Below, in pieces: positions 56,172 through 64,000 of a stretch of DNA of 64,000 nucleotides. Numbering within the stretch: position 1 is the stretch's first letter; every line of letters starts with the position of its first letter. The stretch spans positions 151,340 to 215,339 of the forward strand of contig VENG01000015.1 of assembly GCA_009711705.1 (NCBI GenBank). Direction: 5' to 3'. Source of the stretch: Bacillota bacterium (GTDB taxonomy: Bacteria; Bacillota; Desulfotomaculia; Desulfotomaculales; VENG01). The notes under the pieces are model-generated. The model ran no database searches. It was given only the letters and a program-made list of their open reading frames with translations, and had not been told where the DNA came from. Both the position numbers and the translations under genes were made by a program.

Positions 56172-56361
56172 CCTGTCATAGGAACCTTCCGAGACTGCTG
56201 AAAAAGTCCAGATTCGTGTCATTCTGAATGAAACGAAGTGAAATGAAGAATCTTGTAAGCCGCATAATTACTAAGATTCTTCGCTGCACTCAGAATGACA
56301 ATCTTGGCTCTTTGCTTATTTTTTGACTTTTTCACTGGTCTCGAACCTTCCCTATGACAGG
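56172..56361. repeat. Interrupted hairpin (target of mobile-element copy B)
   Basis: Taking out the element and one 9-bp copy restores CCTGTCATAGG-AACCTTC-CCTATGACAGG, a strong hairpin 2 bp after the serpin stop codon, probably its original transcription terminator or an mRNA 3' stem. Confidence 0.7.
56191..56342. mobile_element. Non-autonomous mobile element (MITE), copy B
   Basis: A 152-bp element, nearly identical to copy A in the reverse orientation apart from its central loop. Ends are GAGACTGCTGAAAAAGTC and, reading inward from the right, GAGACCAGTGAAAAAGTC. The perfect 9-bp direct repeat GAACCTTCC lies at 56182-56190 and 56343-56351; it differs from that of copy A, which proves independent insertions. 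Confidence 0.9.
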
Positions 56362-56362
56362 T

Positions 56363-57580
56363 TCAGTCAACATCCCACAATTTCCCCATGAAAAGGACCG
56401 TCCCAAGTTCATTATCTTCAATTATAAACACAAAAGGCTTGTCGGCAACAAAGGTTTTTGGATTTTCTACGGCAGACTCCTTCATCTCCACCACTGTGGC
56501 CGCGGCTGCTTCACTACCTTCTTCGTTTACTTCAATCATTGCTTTGTGAAGAACCCTGCTGATAAAAATACCTTCGCGTATCCCCGAGAAGTCAGCCTCC
56601 CCACTAAAGGCCTCAGTCATTCCCAGGGCAGACAGGCTGTCGTTCAGATTTTTTATACCGTATTCCAGCGTGAACCGCGGTATCCGGACCAGCACATTAT
56701 CCGCCGGGGACAGGCTGTCTTTTATTGATTGCCATGTGTCCGGTGTCATATCGGCTATGAAGTCGTTCACCGGCATCCCCTCGTTGGGCAGCACTAAATA
56801 CATGGAAATCTTACCGTTACCGTAATCTTGCTTGATGGCTTTATAGTCATTCCCCTGAGCATATTCCACTTCACCTTTTTTGCTCATCATCATTACATTT
56901 ATCTTTTTACCGTTGCCGGCATGAAACTCAGTATTAAAAGTGTTTTTCTTATCAAATTGCTCCGCCCACTCCCCTTTGAAATAAATAGCGTTAATAAGAT
57001 ACATGATAACTTCGGGAGATATTGGCGGCTTTAGCATCTGATCAATTTTCCCCTTGGTAGCCTCATCAATCCACCGGTTAATTCTAGCGGCGACATCTTG
57101 CCGGGAAAAATCAAGCTCGGCAACATAAGCATTATATGCTTCTTCATTAGTGTCAATGAATTCCTTCTTAATATCCTCGCCTTCCCTGATCCAGATGGAA
57201 TTATTGATATTGAGTTCTGTTTTATTGTCAACTTGCTGCAAATAGTTCAACAAGTTTGTATAGCTCTCATTTAGCACTTCCATTTTCATGTCTTTATAAT
57301 ATAATGTTTGGGCCATGGCCTCTTTTGTTGTACTACCCGCACCTTGGTAGGTCATGGTCAGTGCGGTGGCAATACTCAGCGGTGATATAAAAACACTCTG
57401 CTCACTATCTTCTTCATTTAACTGCTTAAAAATATCCAGGGCAAATTCTGTATTGCTATGCGTTACCCGTGCATCAATTTTTTCTATATTGTATATAGCC
57501 GAGGAATTATTTTCACTGTTGCAGCCGGCAAAGGAAAAAATTAAAATTATCGACAATATTATGGCATAAAATTTTGGCAT
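56363..57580 (-). CDS. Lipoprotein serpin (serine protease inhibitor)
   Basis: A 405-residue serpin carrying an N-terminal lipoprotein signal ending FSFAGC near residue 19, so it would sit on the outer face of the membrane. Serpin landmarks: SPLSIATALTMTYQGAGSTTKEAM near 65, NAIYFKGEWAEQFDKKNT near 190, the hinge EEGSEAAAATVVEM near 348 (an inhibitory-type small-residue hinge) and DKPFVFIIEDNELGTVLFMGKL at the end. By standard numbering the P1 residue would be the serine after KE, but this is uncertain. Targets may be host, competitor or own proteases. ATG follows GGGAGG. Confidence 0.93.
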   Translation of the reverse strand: MPKFYAIILSIILIFSFAGCNSENNSSAIYNIEKIDARVTHSNTEFALDIFKQLNEEDSEQSVFISPLSIATALTMTYQGAGSTTKEAMAQTLYYKDMKMEVLNESYTNLLNYLQQVDNKTELNINNSIWIREGEDIKKEFIDTNEEAYNAYVAELDFSRQDVAARINRWIDEATKGKIDQMLKPPISPEVIMYLINAIYFKGEWAEQFDKKNTFNTEFHAGNGKKINVMMMSKKGEVEYAQGNDYKAIKQDYGNGKISMYLVLPNEGMPVNDFIADMTPDTWQSIKDSLSPADNVLVRIPRFTLEYGIKNLNDSLSALGMTEAFSGEADFSGIREGIFISRVLHKAMIEVNEEGSEAAAATVVEMKESAVENPKTFVADKPFVFIIEDNELGTVLFMGKLWDVD

Positions 57581-57893
57581 TTTGCTGAACCTCCCTAAAA
57601 AATCCTTTATCTACTTTGACGTGTAACACATGAAGAAAGTTCAGCCACTAGTTTTCATTTTTTCATCCAGCGCCAGGCAAGAATAGTTTCTGTAAGTGAC
57701 ATAGCAGGAAGCTAGGTCTTGATTTATTCTGCGAAGTTGACTTCTTTAAGCTTACAAACGTTGAATGGTATAGAGGTATGTTGGAAGCCTGCTCAGACTT
57801 CATTTGATTTTATACTTCGAGCCATCTCAACAGATTCTTGCACATCAACGATTCGAACGCCTAAAGCCGCCAATTCAATAGCAACTCCGGCAT

Positions 57894-58115
57894 TCATACG
57901 CTGTAATAGGGAATGCTACCCAGTAGACCAGCGTTAATGAAATATATGGTAGGGAAAAATACAAGCACTAATACCGATAATGATAAATAAAGAACGACAT
58001 GGTATTGTTTTTTTATAAGTGAGATGTAATAGCAGAATATTGATATAAGTCCACAAGCAAGGGGAACCATTACCGCTACTATTCCTAAATTAAGAAAGTA
58101 ATTACTTAGACTTAT
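57894..58115 (-). pseudogene. Remnant of a membrane sensor N-terminus
   Basis: An open frame of 73 codons without a credible start encodes two hydrophobic helices, ending FFPTIYFINAGLLGSIPYY, which resembles the end of the N-terminal multi-helix domain of some histidine kinases and diguanylate cyclases. It stops at TGA 57894-57896, and no kinase domain follows; a 34-residue frame starting MNAGVAIELAALGVRIVD overlaps the stop and ends at 57793. Probably decayed. The rest of 57581-58205 shows no gene. Confidence 0.45.
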
Positions 58116-58205
58116 TTAGATAGGTTAACATATTGCGAACCTCTCAACGTTTTATCTTGGCATGTGACAACCTAGTTATTGGTAATTTGGTAGGGTTAAA
58201 AACAA

Positions 58206-59084
58206 TTAAAATTTACGTGCTAACTGAATAATTGGCTCCAACGCACTTAACTTCTCTTCATCAATTTCAATGTTTTCAACCAAGCTCAGTCCGATTACGT
58301 CCCAGCGTTCCATGATATCTTGTAAAACCGAACAAAGCCGCTTGATTTGTATCCCATTTGCAGTAGGACATTTTACACCTCTATACTCACCAGGATCAAG
58401 TACATCAAGATCAATATGTATATACATTTTTTTATACTGCTTAAACTGCGAAACTAGTTTTTCAGGCAAACTTTCGCTCACGTCACCAGCAGGTACGACG
58501 GGAATACTATTTTTTCTAACGTACTCCTTTTCCGGAGGGTCCAAATCCCGAACTCCCAAGAGTGCTATGTCCTTTGTAGATATGGAGGGTATCGGCAAAT
58601 GAAAGCCAAACCGCCCGGTGCCTTCAAGTAGACAACGCAAAGCCATGCCATGGAATAGTTGACTTGGAGAACTCTCCGGTGTATTCAAATCACCATGAGC
58701 ATCAAACCATATTATTCCAAACGGGTCATGTATTGCACGCAGGTAACTAACGATAGCCACTTCCACATCACATCCACCCCCTATAGTCACGATACGTGTG
58801 GGATGCAAATCCTGCAATAATGTGTTAGCGGTCAATATTTGTTCCTTAATCTGCTCTAATCCGATAATTTCGTTTTGTTTAGTGAGTCCCATTTGTTTAC
58901 TAACCGGAACCCTGATAGAGGTTATTTGAGGAGAAAATAAATTCCAAAGGGCAACCGTGCCATCAAAAAGCTCTGGAGAATGGCCGGCCCCTTGCCATTG
59001 TGGGTAGAAAAGCGCAACTGCGTTCGATGGATTATCTTTCGAAATTCCCGGAAAGTCTTCAGCTTTGGCTCTTCGAATTATCAC
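58206..59084 (-). CDS. Arginase/ureohydrolase-superfamily protein with a substituted first metal ligand
   Basis: A 292-residue member of the arginase/agmatinase/formiminoglutamase superfamily. The manganese motifs FDAHGDLNTPESSP near residue 124 and HIDLDVLDPGEYRG near 225 are present, but the usual GGDH has become GGGCDVE near 100, so one histidine ligand is a cysteine. That variant recurs in a group of bacterial arginase-like proteins. Whether it hydrolyses a guanidino compound is open. GTG start behind AAAAGGAG. Confidence 0.8.
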   Translation of the reverse strand: MIIRRAKAEDFPGISKDNPSNAVALFYPQWQGAGHSPELFDGTVALWNLFSPQITSIRVPVSKQMGLTKQNEIIGLEQIKEQILTANTLLQDLHPTRIVTIGGGCDVEVAIVSYLRAIHDPFGIIWFDAHGDLNTPESSPSQLFHGMALRCLLEGTGRFGFHLPIPSISTKDIALLGVRDLDPPEKEYVRKNSIPVVPAGDVSESLPEKLVSQFKQYKKMYIHIDLDVLDPGEYRGVKCPTANGIQIKRLCSVLQDIMERWDVIGLSLVENIEIDEEKLSALEPIIQLARKF

Positions 59085-59294
59085 TACTCAACTCCTTTTC
59101 TCCTGATGTCAAAGGAATGCTTGACAAAGATATTAACTAAGGTACAGACCAGCACTGTTTACCAGGATAATCACCCGGCATGAGAAAAAAAATGATAACT
59201 TACAACTTGCCATTTATAGATAACCTGTTCGTTTGAACCATCCCCCGGGTTCTCGTATAACCGGGAAATAATTCCGTCAGTTGTATCATGAAAA

Positions 59295-60377
59295 CTAAAG
59301 TATGCCACTATTTACATCCATACTCATAATGCCCGAACTCATAATTCCTTTCCTAAGCAGCGGATGGTACATAAAGGGTGATTTAAGGTTCTTAAGCCTT
59401 ACATTCAAGAACATTCCGGAAGTGTTTTTTCGGTAGGTATCTGTAAAATCCCGAGTATCCTGCCCGATGCTCTTTGCACATGCCAGCGCACTTCTAAAAG
59501 CATAGCTTAAACCTTCGGCAGAAGTGGGGCTAATCCACCCGGCCGCCTCACCAATTAGTGCAATACCATTTGCCCCCGTACATATCTGGTTGATATTTAC
59601 AGGCCGGAGTATAAATGTTCCTTCTCTTTTTTTTGCTGGACCTAACTTAAACCCATAACTTCCAAGCTTGTTTTTCAGCAGGTTAAACTTACTATTTACA
59701 TTATACCGCTGGGGTATTGCGGCCCCAAAGAGCATCATGTCCTCTTTGGGAATGGTCCAAGCATAGAAGTCGCTTATTTCAGAATCAAATATCGTCGTGA
59801 AATAAGGCTGCTTCTCTTCGGAATGAAGCCATTCCTGTACTGCAGTATACTTTGCAGGCAGTGGATAGTCAGGGAACGCTGCCCTGCGAACCATTGAAAA
59901 GGCACCGTCAGCCCCCACCAAGAACCGGGTCCGCTCAATGTATTCACTATTACTTTGCATAAACTTTATTTGAAAATGCCCGTTTTCTTTGCTAAATGAT
60001 TTAAATGTACAACCTAAACGCAGTTCGACAGTACCTGGAATCAACGATACCAGCCAACTATCGAACTTCCGCCTGTCTATGTTTATGTAAAACCGCTGGT
60101 AGTATCTTTCTATTACATTCTGCATGTCAATCGTTCTAACGGCAAATAGTTGAGGCCCTACAACCAAGTCTTTGGGCAACCCTAGTCCTAGTAAGGCCAT
60201 CATTTTTTGTGCATCGGGGGCCAGTAAACCACCACAGCATTTTGACGTTCTATATTCTACTTTATTAGATTTACTCGGTATCCGTTTGTCTATTAACAAC
60301 ACTTTTAGCTGGCTACCAATCAACCGGGCCAGGGTGGATCCTGCAGGACCGGCACCTACAATAGCAACATCGTACAT
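59295..60377 (-). CDS. FAD-dependent oxidoreductase, geranylgeranyl-reductase-like
   Basis: A 360-residue flavoprotein with the ADP-binding YDVAIVGAGPAGSTLARL at the N-terminus, FLVGADGAFSMVRRA near 152 and the second FAD segment IALIGEAAGWISPTSAEGLSYAFRSA near 275, which is diagnostic of the geranylgeranyl reductase/aromatic hydroxylase group. These often reduce isoprenoid chains or halogenate; the substrate is not deducible here. ATG follows GGCGGAG. It lies 76 bp downstream of topB and ahead of the arginase-like gene. Confidence 0.85.
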   Translation of the reverse strand: MYDVAIVGAGPAGSTLARLIGSQLKVLLIDKRIPSKSNKVEYRTSKCCGGLLAPDAQKMMALLGLGLPKDLVVGPQLFAVRTIDMQNVIERYYQRFYINIDRRKFDSWLVSLIPGTVELRLGCTFKSFSKENGHFQIKFMQSNSEYIERTRFLVGADGAFSMVRRAAFPDYPLPAKYTAVQEWLHSEEKQPYFTTIFDSEISDFYAWTIPKEDMMLFGAAIPQRYNVNSKFNLLKNKLGSYGFKLGPAKKREGTFILRPVNINQICTGANGIALIGEAAGWISPTSAEGLSYAFRSALACAKSIGQDTRDFTDTYRKNTSGMFLNVRLKNLKSPFMYHPLLRKGIMSSGIMSMDVNSGIL

Positions 60378-60453
60378 TATCGCTCCGCCTCTATTAGATA
60401 TTTTCTTGCCTTTTCCATCCGGTGTTTTCCATCTATCATTTCAAACACACATT

Positions 60454-62850
60454 TTACCTCCCGTTGAATTCAAAATTCACTTTGCCGTCATGTCCCAAAA
60501 CTAGAGCCGCGTCAAATTTCTTACCTGATTTTGCCTTAAATCCGTTTATAAGTCCGGTCTTACCATTCTGCATCAAGTCCTGGGCTTGTTTGGTGGTAAT
60601 TTTTTTCCCGGCTATTTGTTTCCAGATCACAAAATTGCACCCTTGTTCTTTGTACCCGCTGCAGCTAAATCCTTTTGCTGTCTCCACTACTTCTTTTCCG
60701 CATAGCAGGCATTTGCCGAGGGCTTTTTTACTACCTTCATCTTTTTTGTTGAAGCTATTGTCAAACTGGAATTCCACTCTCCCATTTTCCAATTTCAGAA
60801 TGGCTTCAAACTTATTGCCTTTCTTGGATTTAAAGCCTTTTATAACACCGGTTTGCCCCTTCTCCAGCAGAGTCTTTGCCTGGTTGCGAGATATTTTCTT
60901 CCCGGTTATTTCTTTCCAAATTACAAATTTGCAACCATGTTCCTTATAGCCGCTGCAGCCGTAACCTTTTTTGCCTTCTATCACGCCTCGTTCACAAAAA
61001 GGGCACTTGCCTATTGCTTCATTTACCTGTTGTGGCATACTGCCAGCCTCCTGATTCCGGGCATTCTCAACTATTTCCTTGGTCAATTCAGTGATACCGG
61101 CCATAAATTCCTTGGGATCAACTGTTCCTTGCTCAATATCTGCCAGGTTTTTTTCCCACTGGCCGCTGGTTTCAGGGCTTTTGATTATTTCCGGCACCAG
61201 GTCGATAAGCACTTCACCCTTTTCCGTAGGCACCAGTGTTTTCTTTTTGCGCTCTATGTAGCCCACTTTTATGAGCCGGTCTATTATAGCTGCCCGGGTG
61301 GCCGGTGTACCCAGGCCGTGGCCTTTCATGGCTTCCTTTAGATCTTTATCGTCTAATAGCCTGCTTGCACCCTCCATCACCGCTAACAGACTTGCCTCAG
61401 TATACCGTTTAGGTGGTTTAGTTTGTTTTTCTTTGACTTCGGTCTTTTGCATTTGTACTGGCTCGTTTTGTAACAAGGGTGGAATTTTACCAGCGTTATC
61501 CTCATCTTCGCTTCCCTTTTCCGGCGCGTATACAATTTTCCAGCCCTGATCTAATTCCACTTTGCCGTTAGTCAGGAACGTCTCACCGACCACCTCTGTG
61601 ATTACTTTTGTCTGTTTATATTTTGCCGCTGGAAAGAAAATAGCTAAGAACCTGCGCACTACCAGGTCGTAGATTTTATGCTCGTCCGGTGTTAACTTAT
61701 CTAATTCCGGCCCCACGTCCGTGGGAATTAGTGCTGCATGGTCGGAAACCTTGCTGTTGTCAACGTATCGCCTACCCAGATTACCGGCTTTTTGCGCTGT
61801 GGTAACAAACGGTATGTATTTGTTTACACCAGCCAGGGCAGAGAGACGTCCCGGTATTGTCCCGGCTAAATCTTTAGTAATATGCCGGCTGTCTGTCCGG
61901 GGGTAAGTTAGCAGTTTTCTAGTCTCGTACAAAGCCTGGGCAACGGACAGGGTTTTACCTGCTGGAAAACCATATTTCTTATTGGCCTCTTTCTGCAGGT
62001 CATTCAAGTTAAACAACAGCGGTGGCTGTTCAGAGATGTCTTTTTGTCTTACCTCCCTGATTTTAGCCGGTTGCCCCGTTACCTTGCTATCCACAGCACT
62101 GGCGTCTTCCATGGTAGAAAAGCGATTCTGGTCACCACTGAACCATTTACCTGTGTATACCTGCCCATCTTCTTTGACAAACTCAGCATGCAGTTCCCAA
62201 AATGGGGTGGGCACAAAGTTTCTGATTTCCCGTTCCCGGTTGACGATTAACGCCAGTGTAGGAGTTTGTACCCGGCCAACCGAGAGCAGATTATTGTGCC
62301 TTACTGTAAAGGCCCTGGTACCGTTAATGCCAATAAGCCAATCTGCTCTACTGCGGGCCTCCGCTGCATAAGCCAGGCGGTCAAAATCAGTACCGGGCCG
62401 AAGGTTTTCAAAGCCTTTTTTTACTGCTCCCGATGTTGTTTCCGACAGCCACAGACGCTTAAAAGGCTTCTTGCTGCCAGTTAGTCGGTAAATATAGCGA
62501 AATATCAGTTCCCCCTCGCGGCCGGCATCAGTGGCGCAGATAAGCTCTTTAATATCAGACCGGTTAACCAGTTCCTTAACTACTTTTAACTGCTTTATTG
62601 TTTTGGAATTGGGTTTTAGCTTAAATCTTTCCGGCAGAATGGGAAGCGTGCTAAGATTCCATTTTTTGAGGCTTTGATCATAATGCTCAGGTTCGGCCAG
62701 TTCCACCAGGTGTCCTATGGCCCAGGTGACCACATAGTTGTTATTTTCGAGGTAGCCATCTTTATTTTTAAATTGTCCCAGCGCTCCGGCCAGATCCCGG
62801 GCAACTGAAGGTTTTTCAGCTAATACTAAACTCTTGATGATAAAACACAT
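60454..62850 (-). CDS. topB: DNA topoisomerase III (type IA) with zinc-ribbon repeats
   Basis: Relaxes and decatenates DNA through a 5'-phosphotyrosine. The Toprim domain opens with LVLAEKPSVARDLAGAL; ATDAGREGELIFRYIYR lies near residue 112, and the catalytic tyrosine is in LLTYPRTDSRHI near 310. After residue 580 the C-terminus has two repeat units, each with GKCPFC/GKCLLC, CSGYKE-GC and a following FxAxLxL beta unit. ATG at 62850 follows GAGG; the frame runs 29 codons upstream without support. 798 residues, longer than E. coli TopB because of the repeats. Confidence 0.95.
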   Translation of the reverse strand: MCFIIKSLVLAEKPSVARDLAGALGQFKNKDGYLENNNYVVTWAIGHLVELAEPEHYDQSLKKWNLSTLPILPERFKLKPNSKTIKQLKVVKELVNRSDIKELICATDAGREGELIFRYIYRLTGSKKPFKRLWLSETTSGAVKKGFENLRPGTDFDRLAYAAEARSRADWLIGINGTRAFTVRHNNLLSVGRVQTPTLALIVNREREIRNFVPTPFWELHAEFVKEDGQVYTGKWFSGDQNRFSTMEDASAVDSKVTGQPAKIREVRQKDISEQPPLLFNLNDLQKEANKKYGFPAGKTLSVAQALYETRKLLTYPRTDSRHITKDLAGTIPGRLSALAGVNKYIPFVTTAQKAGNLGRRYVDNSKVSDHAALIPTDVGPELDKLTPDEHKIYDLVVRRFLAIFFPAAKYKQTKVITEVVGETFLTNGKVELDQGWKIVYAPEKGSEDEDNAGKIPPLLQNEPVQMQKTEVKEKQTKPPKRYTEASLLAVMEGASRLLDDKDLKEAMKGHGLGTPATRAAIIDRLIKVGYIERKKKTLVPTEKGEVLIDLVPEIIKSPETSGQWEKNLADIEQGTVDPKEFMAGITELTKEIVENARNQEAGSMPQQVNEAIGKCPFCERGVIEGKKGYGCSGYKEHGCKFVIWKEITGKKISRNQAKTLLEKGQTGVIKGFKSKKGNKFEAILKLENGRVEFQFDNSFNKKDEGSKKALGKCLLCGKEVVETAKGFSCSGYKEQGCNFVIWKQIAGKKITTKQAQDLMQNGKTGLINGFKAKSGKKFDAALVLGHDGKVNFEFNGR

Positions 62851-63590
62851 CCTTTCCTCTTTTAGCCCCACCCTCGCTTTAATACATCCTGCGACAACCC
62901 AAATAGCAACCGTAAATGTCACAATTGGAAACACCACAGCTCTTCAATTACCCCACCTGTATGTATAACCGGCACCCGCAGCCGTAATGACAGAGGCCAT
63001 ATATGCACGCTGCACTCGTTAATGATCTCCTCCAGTATTTTAAAAGAAAAAACACAGACAAGCCGCCTGTGTTTTTCAGTAATCGGAAAAGGAAAAGCAA
63101 ACCAAGTGTAATGGATATTATCACCCCAAGGGGGTGATGGATAACCGTAGACATTAAGGGTTTAACTTATTTATCTCACTTGGACATGATTATATTGGGC
63201 TACCATATGGTAAACCATTTTCCGATTACTATTAACAGCGCATGGTGGCCTTTAAGAATTTCTTAAGCTTGCCTGCTTTAAAGAAGTATCGAAAAATTAG
63301 TTTAACACACGTGACTTGCGTTCCTAATTAAACACCTCATGATACCACAACCAATTGGGTATTGCAACTGTATAAACTGGCTGCCAGAGCTGAAGCATCA
63401 AAATACTTTACGCATTAAACCCTTGCAATTTTCCCTCTAAATTTAGCCATGAAGACCAATGTTGGACTATTGCTTCTGTTTTATATTAATGGAAAGCGCA
63501 TTGACTAACAGACACTTCCGAATTATGGCATAGCAAATAAACCACTTCCAGTGGTTCTAGTGTTTTTAAGTCTATTCCAACACATTCACT
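62851..63590. other. 740-bp stretch without a supported gene
   Basis: Contains a bidirectional hairpin (63049-63076) and an 8-bp-stem palindrome ATCACCCC-AAGG-GGGTGAT (about 63119-63138). The only frame (62948-63154, minus) crosses the hairpin and has no family features. The rest is AT-rich and shows nothing I can identify; it may be decayed. Confidence 0.5.
63049..63076. terminator. Bidirectional terminator-like hairpin
   Basis: AAACACAG and CTGTGTTT pair around an 11-base loop; TTTTTC follows on the plus strand and TTTTTTC TTTT on the minus. No nearby gene clearly uses it. Confidence 0.5.
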
Positions 63591-63875
63591 TCATACTGCA
63601 GGTTTTAGTTTCCATAACTGTTTTCCTTCACGCGCTTTTTGTATCTGCGCTTTATTTAGAGGACTTCCGCTGCATACGAGCTTTAGATGGGTAATGAAAC
63701 CACGTATCCCAAGCTCTTTGACTTTATCTGACAAAAGAACACTGTTTAACGCTAGTACATTCAATAACCGACCTATTTTCATTAAATAATGGAATCCTTC
63801 CATTGCATTCCAAGTATAGTAATAACAATGCTCATACTCATATCCCTGATGTTTTTCTGTCAAAATATTGTTTTG
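63591..63875 (-). pseudogene. Transposase C-terminal fragment (3' exon of a group II intron)
   Basis: About 94 residues, with YTWNAMEGFHYLMKIGRLLNVLALNSV and ELGIRGFITHLKLVC, matching the C-terminal end of IS transposases that occur in Firmicutes. The frame continues upstream into intron domains V and VI, so those codons are not protein. The transposase N-terminus would be beyond the intron, outside the window. Likely inactive unless spliced. Confidence 0.7.
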
Positions 63876-64000
63876 TCGGGTAAAAGACTGGCGCGGTGTC
63901 GGTTTCCGACCCGTTTCCAGCCCCTCCCCATAAGAACTGCTCGTGAGGTTTTCCCTCAAGCAGCTCACCCCGTAAACTTAGTCAGAAGGGTTATGAGACC
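63876..64000 (-). mobile_element. 3' end of a group II intron (domains V and VI)
   Basis: On the minus strand, 63966-63933 is a textbook 34-nt domain V: GAGC catalytic triad region, eight-base stem with one G-U, two-base CG bulge, five-base upper stem and GAAA-type loop. Domain VI follows (GGCTGG...CCAGTC), ending about 63875 with ACCCGAC. The ribozyme's 5' domains and any reverse transcriptase lie past the right edge. Confidence 0.9.

Noticed and set aside
62948..63154. 68-aa minus-strand frame with a hydrophobic stretch
   Set aside because: It crosses a terminator-like hairpin and palindrome, has no ribosome site and no recognisable domain.

Overview
This window reads as a chromosome segment of an anaerobic, endospore-forming Firmicute. 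The clues are an alpha/beta-type small acid-soluble spore protein behind a sigma-G-like promoter, a PyrR-attenuated pyrimidine operon, a complete anaerobic (cbi-type) corrin pathway under a cobalamin riboswitch, and many TTG/GTG starts behind strong AGGAGG sites. A Desulfotomaculum/Peptococcaceae-like host is my inference from gene order and content; no rRNA is present to confirm it.

Layout. 0-9 kb: 5' part of dapF, a Ca2+-type P-ATPase, rqcH, an M42 peptidase, a spore protein, an asparagine-synthetase-like gene with a structured leader and a degenerate glutaminase domain, and an unrecognised gene. 9.3-18.5 kb (minus): a tightly overlapping operon cbiA-D-E-T-L-F-G-H-J-X-C that covers sirohydrochlorin to cobyrinate a,c-diamide, preceded by a B12 riboswitch with an intrinsic terminator. 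18.5-22.7 kb: a three-gene TRAP transporter, a YitT-family membrane protein and small ORFs. 23-27.6 kb (minus): a methyltransferase and an ABC exporter cassette (ATPase, CARDB-repeat surface protein, FtsX/MacB-type permease), bracketed by REP-like sequence.

28.2-39.2 kb (minus): yigZ and the operon pyrR-pyrB-pyrC-carA-carB-pyrK-pyrD-pyrF with two clear PyrR attenuators and a possible third site; pyrE is not here. 39.3-46.9 kb: MFS transporter, HMA-like protein, flavoprotein, DUF362 ferredoxin protein, SanA-like protein, acyl-CoA synthetase and a truncated comA. 47-56 kb (minus): a GGDEF/HD-GYP sensor, small genes, gdhA downstream of a glutamine-synthetase-like gene that has lost most metal ligands, and a soluble Cys-rich histidine kinase with its response regulator. 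56-64 kb: a lipoprotein serpin, remnants, an arginase-like protein, an FAD oxidoreductase, topoisomerase III, and the 3' end of a group II intron inside a transposase remnant.

The most notable signals are: (1) the glutamine-synthetase-like protein with D/Q/K/I substitutions at canonical metal-ligand positions; (2) the asparagine-synthetase-like protein that begins MAGI instead of MCGI, with a leader RNA that can fold as a three-way junction from its first transcribed bases; (3) two copies of a ~152-bp non-coding mobile element, 28.5 kb apart, each with 18-bp terminal inverted repeats and a perfect but different 9-bp target duplication, and both inserted inside a pre-existing hairpin.
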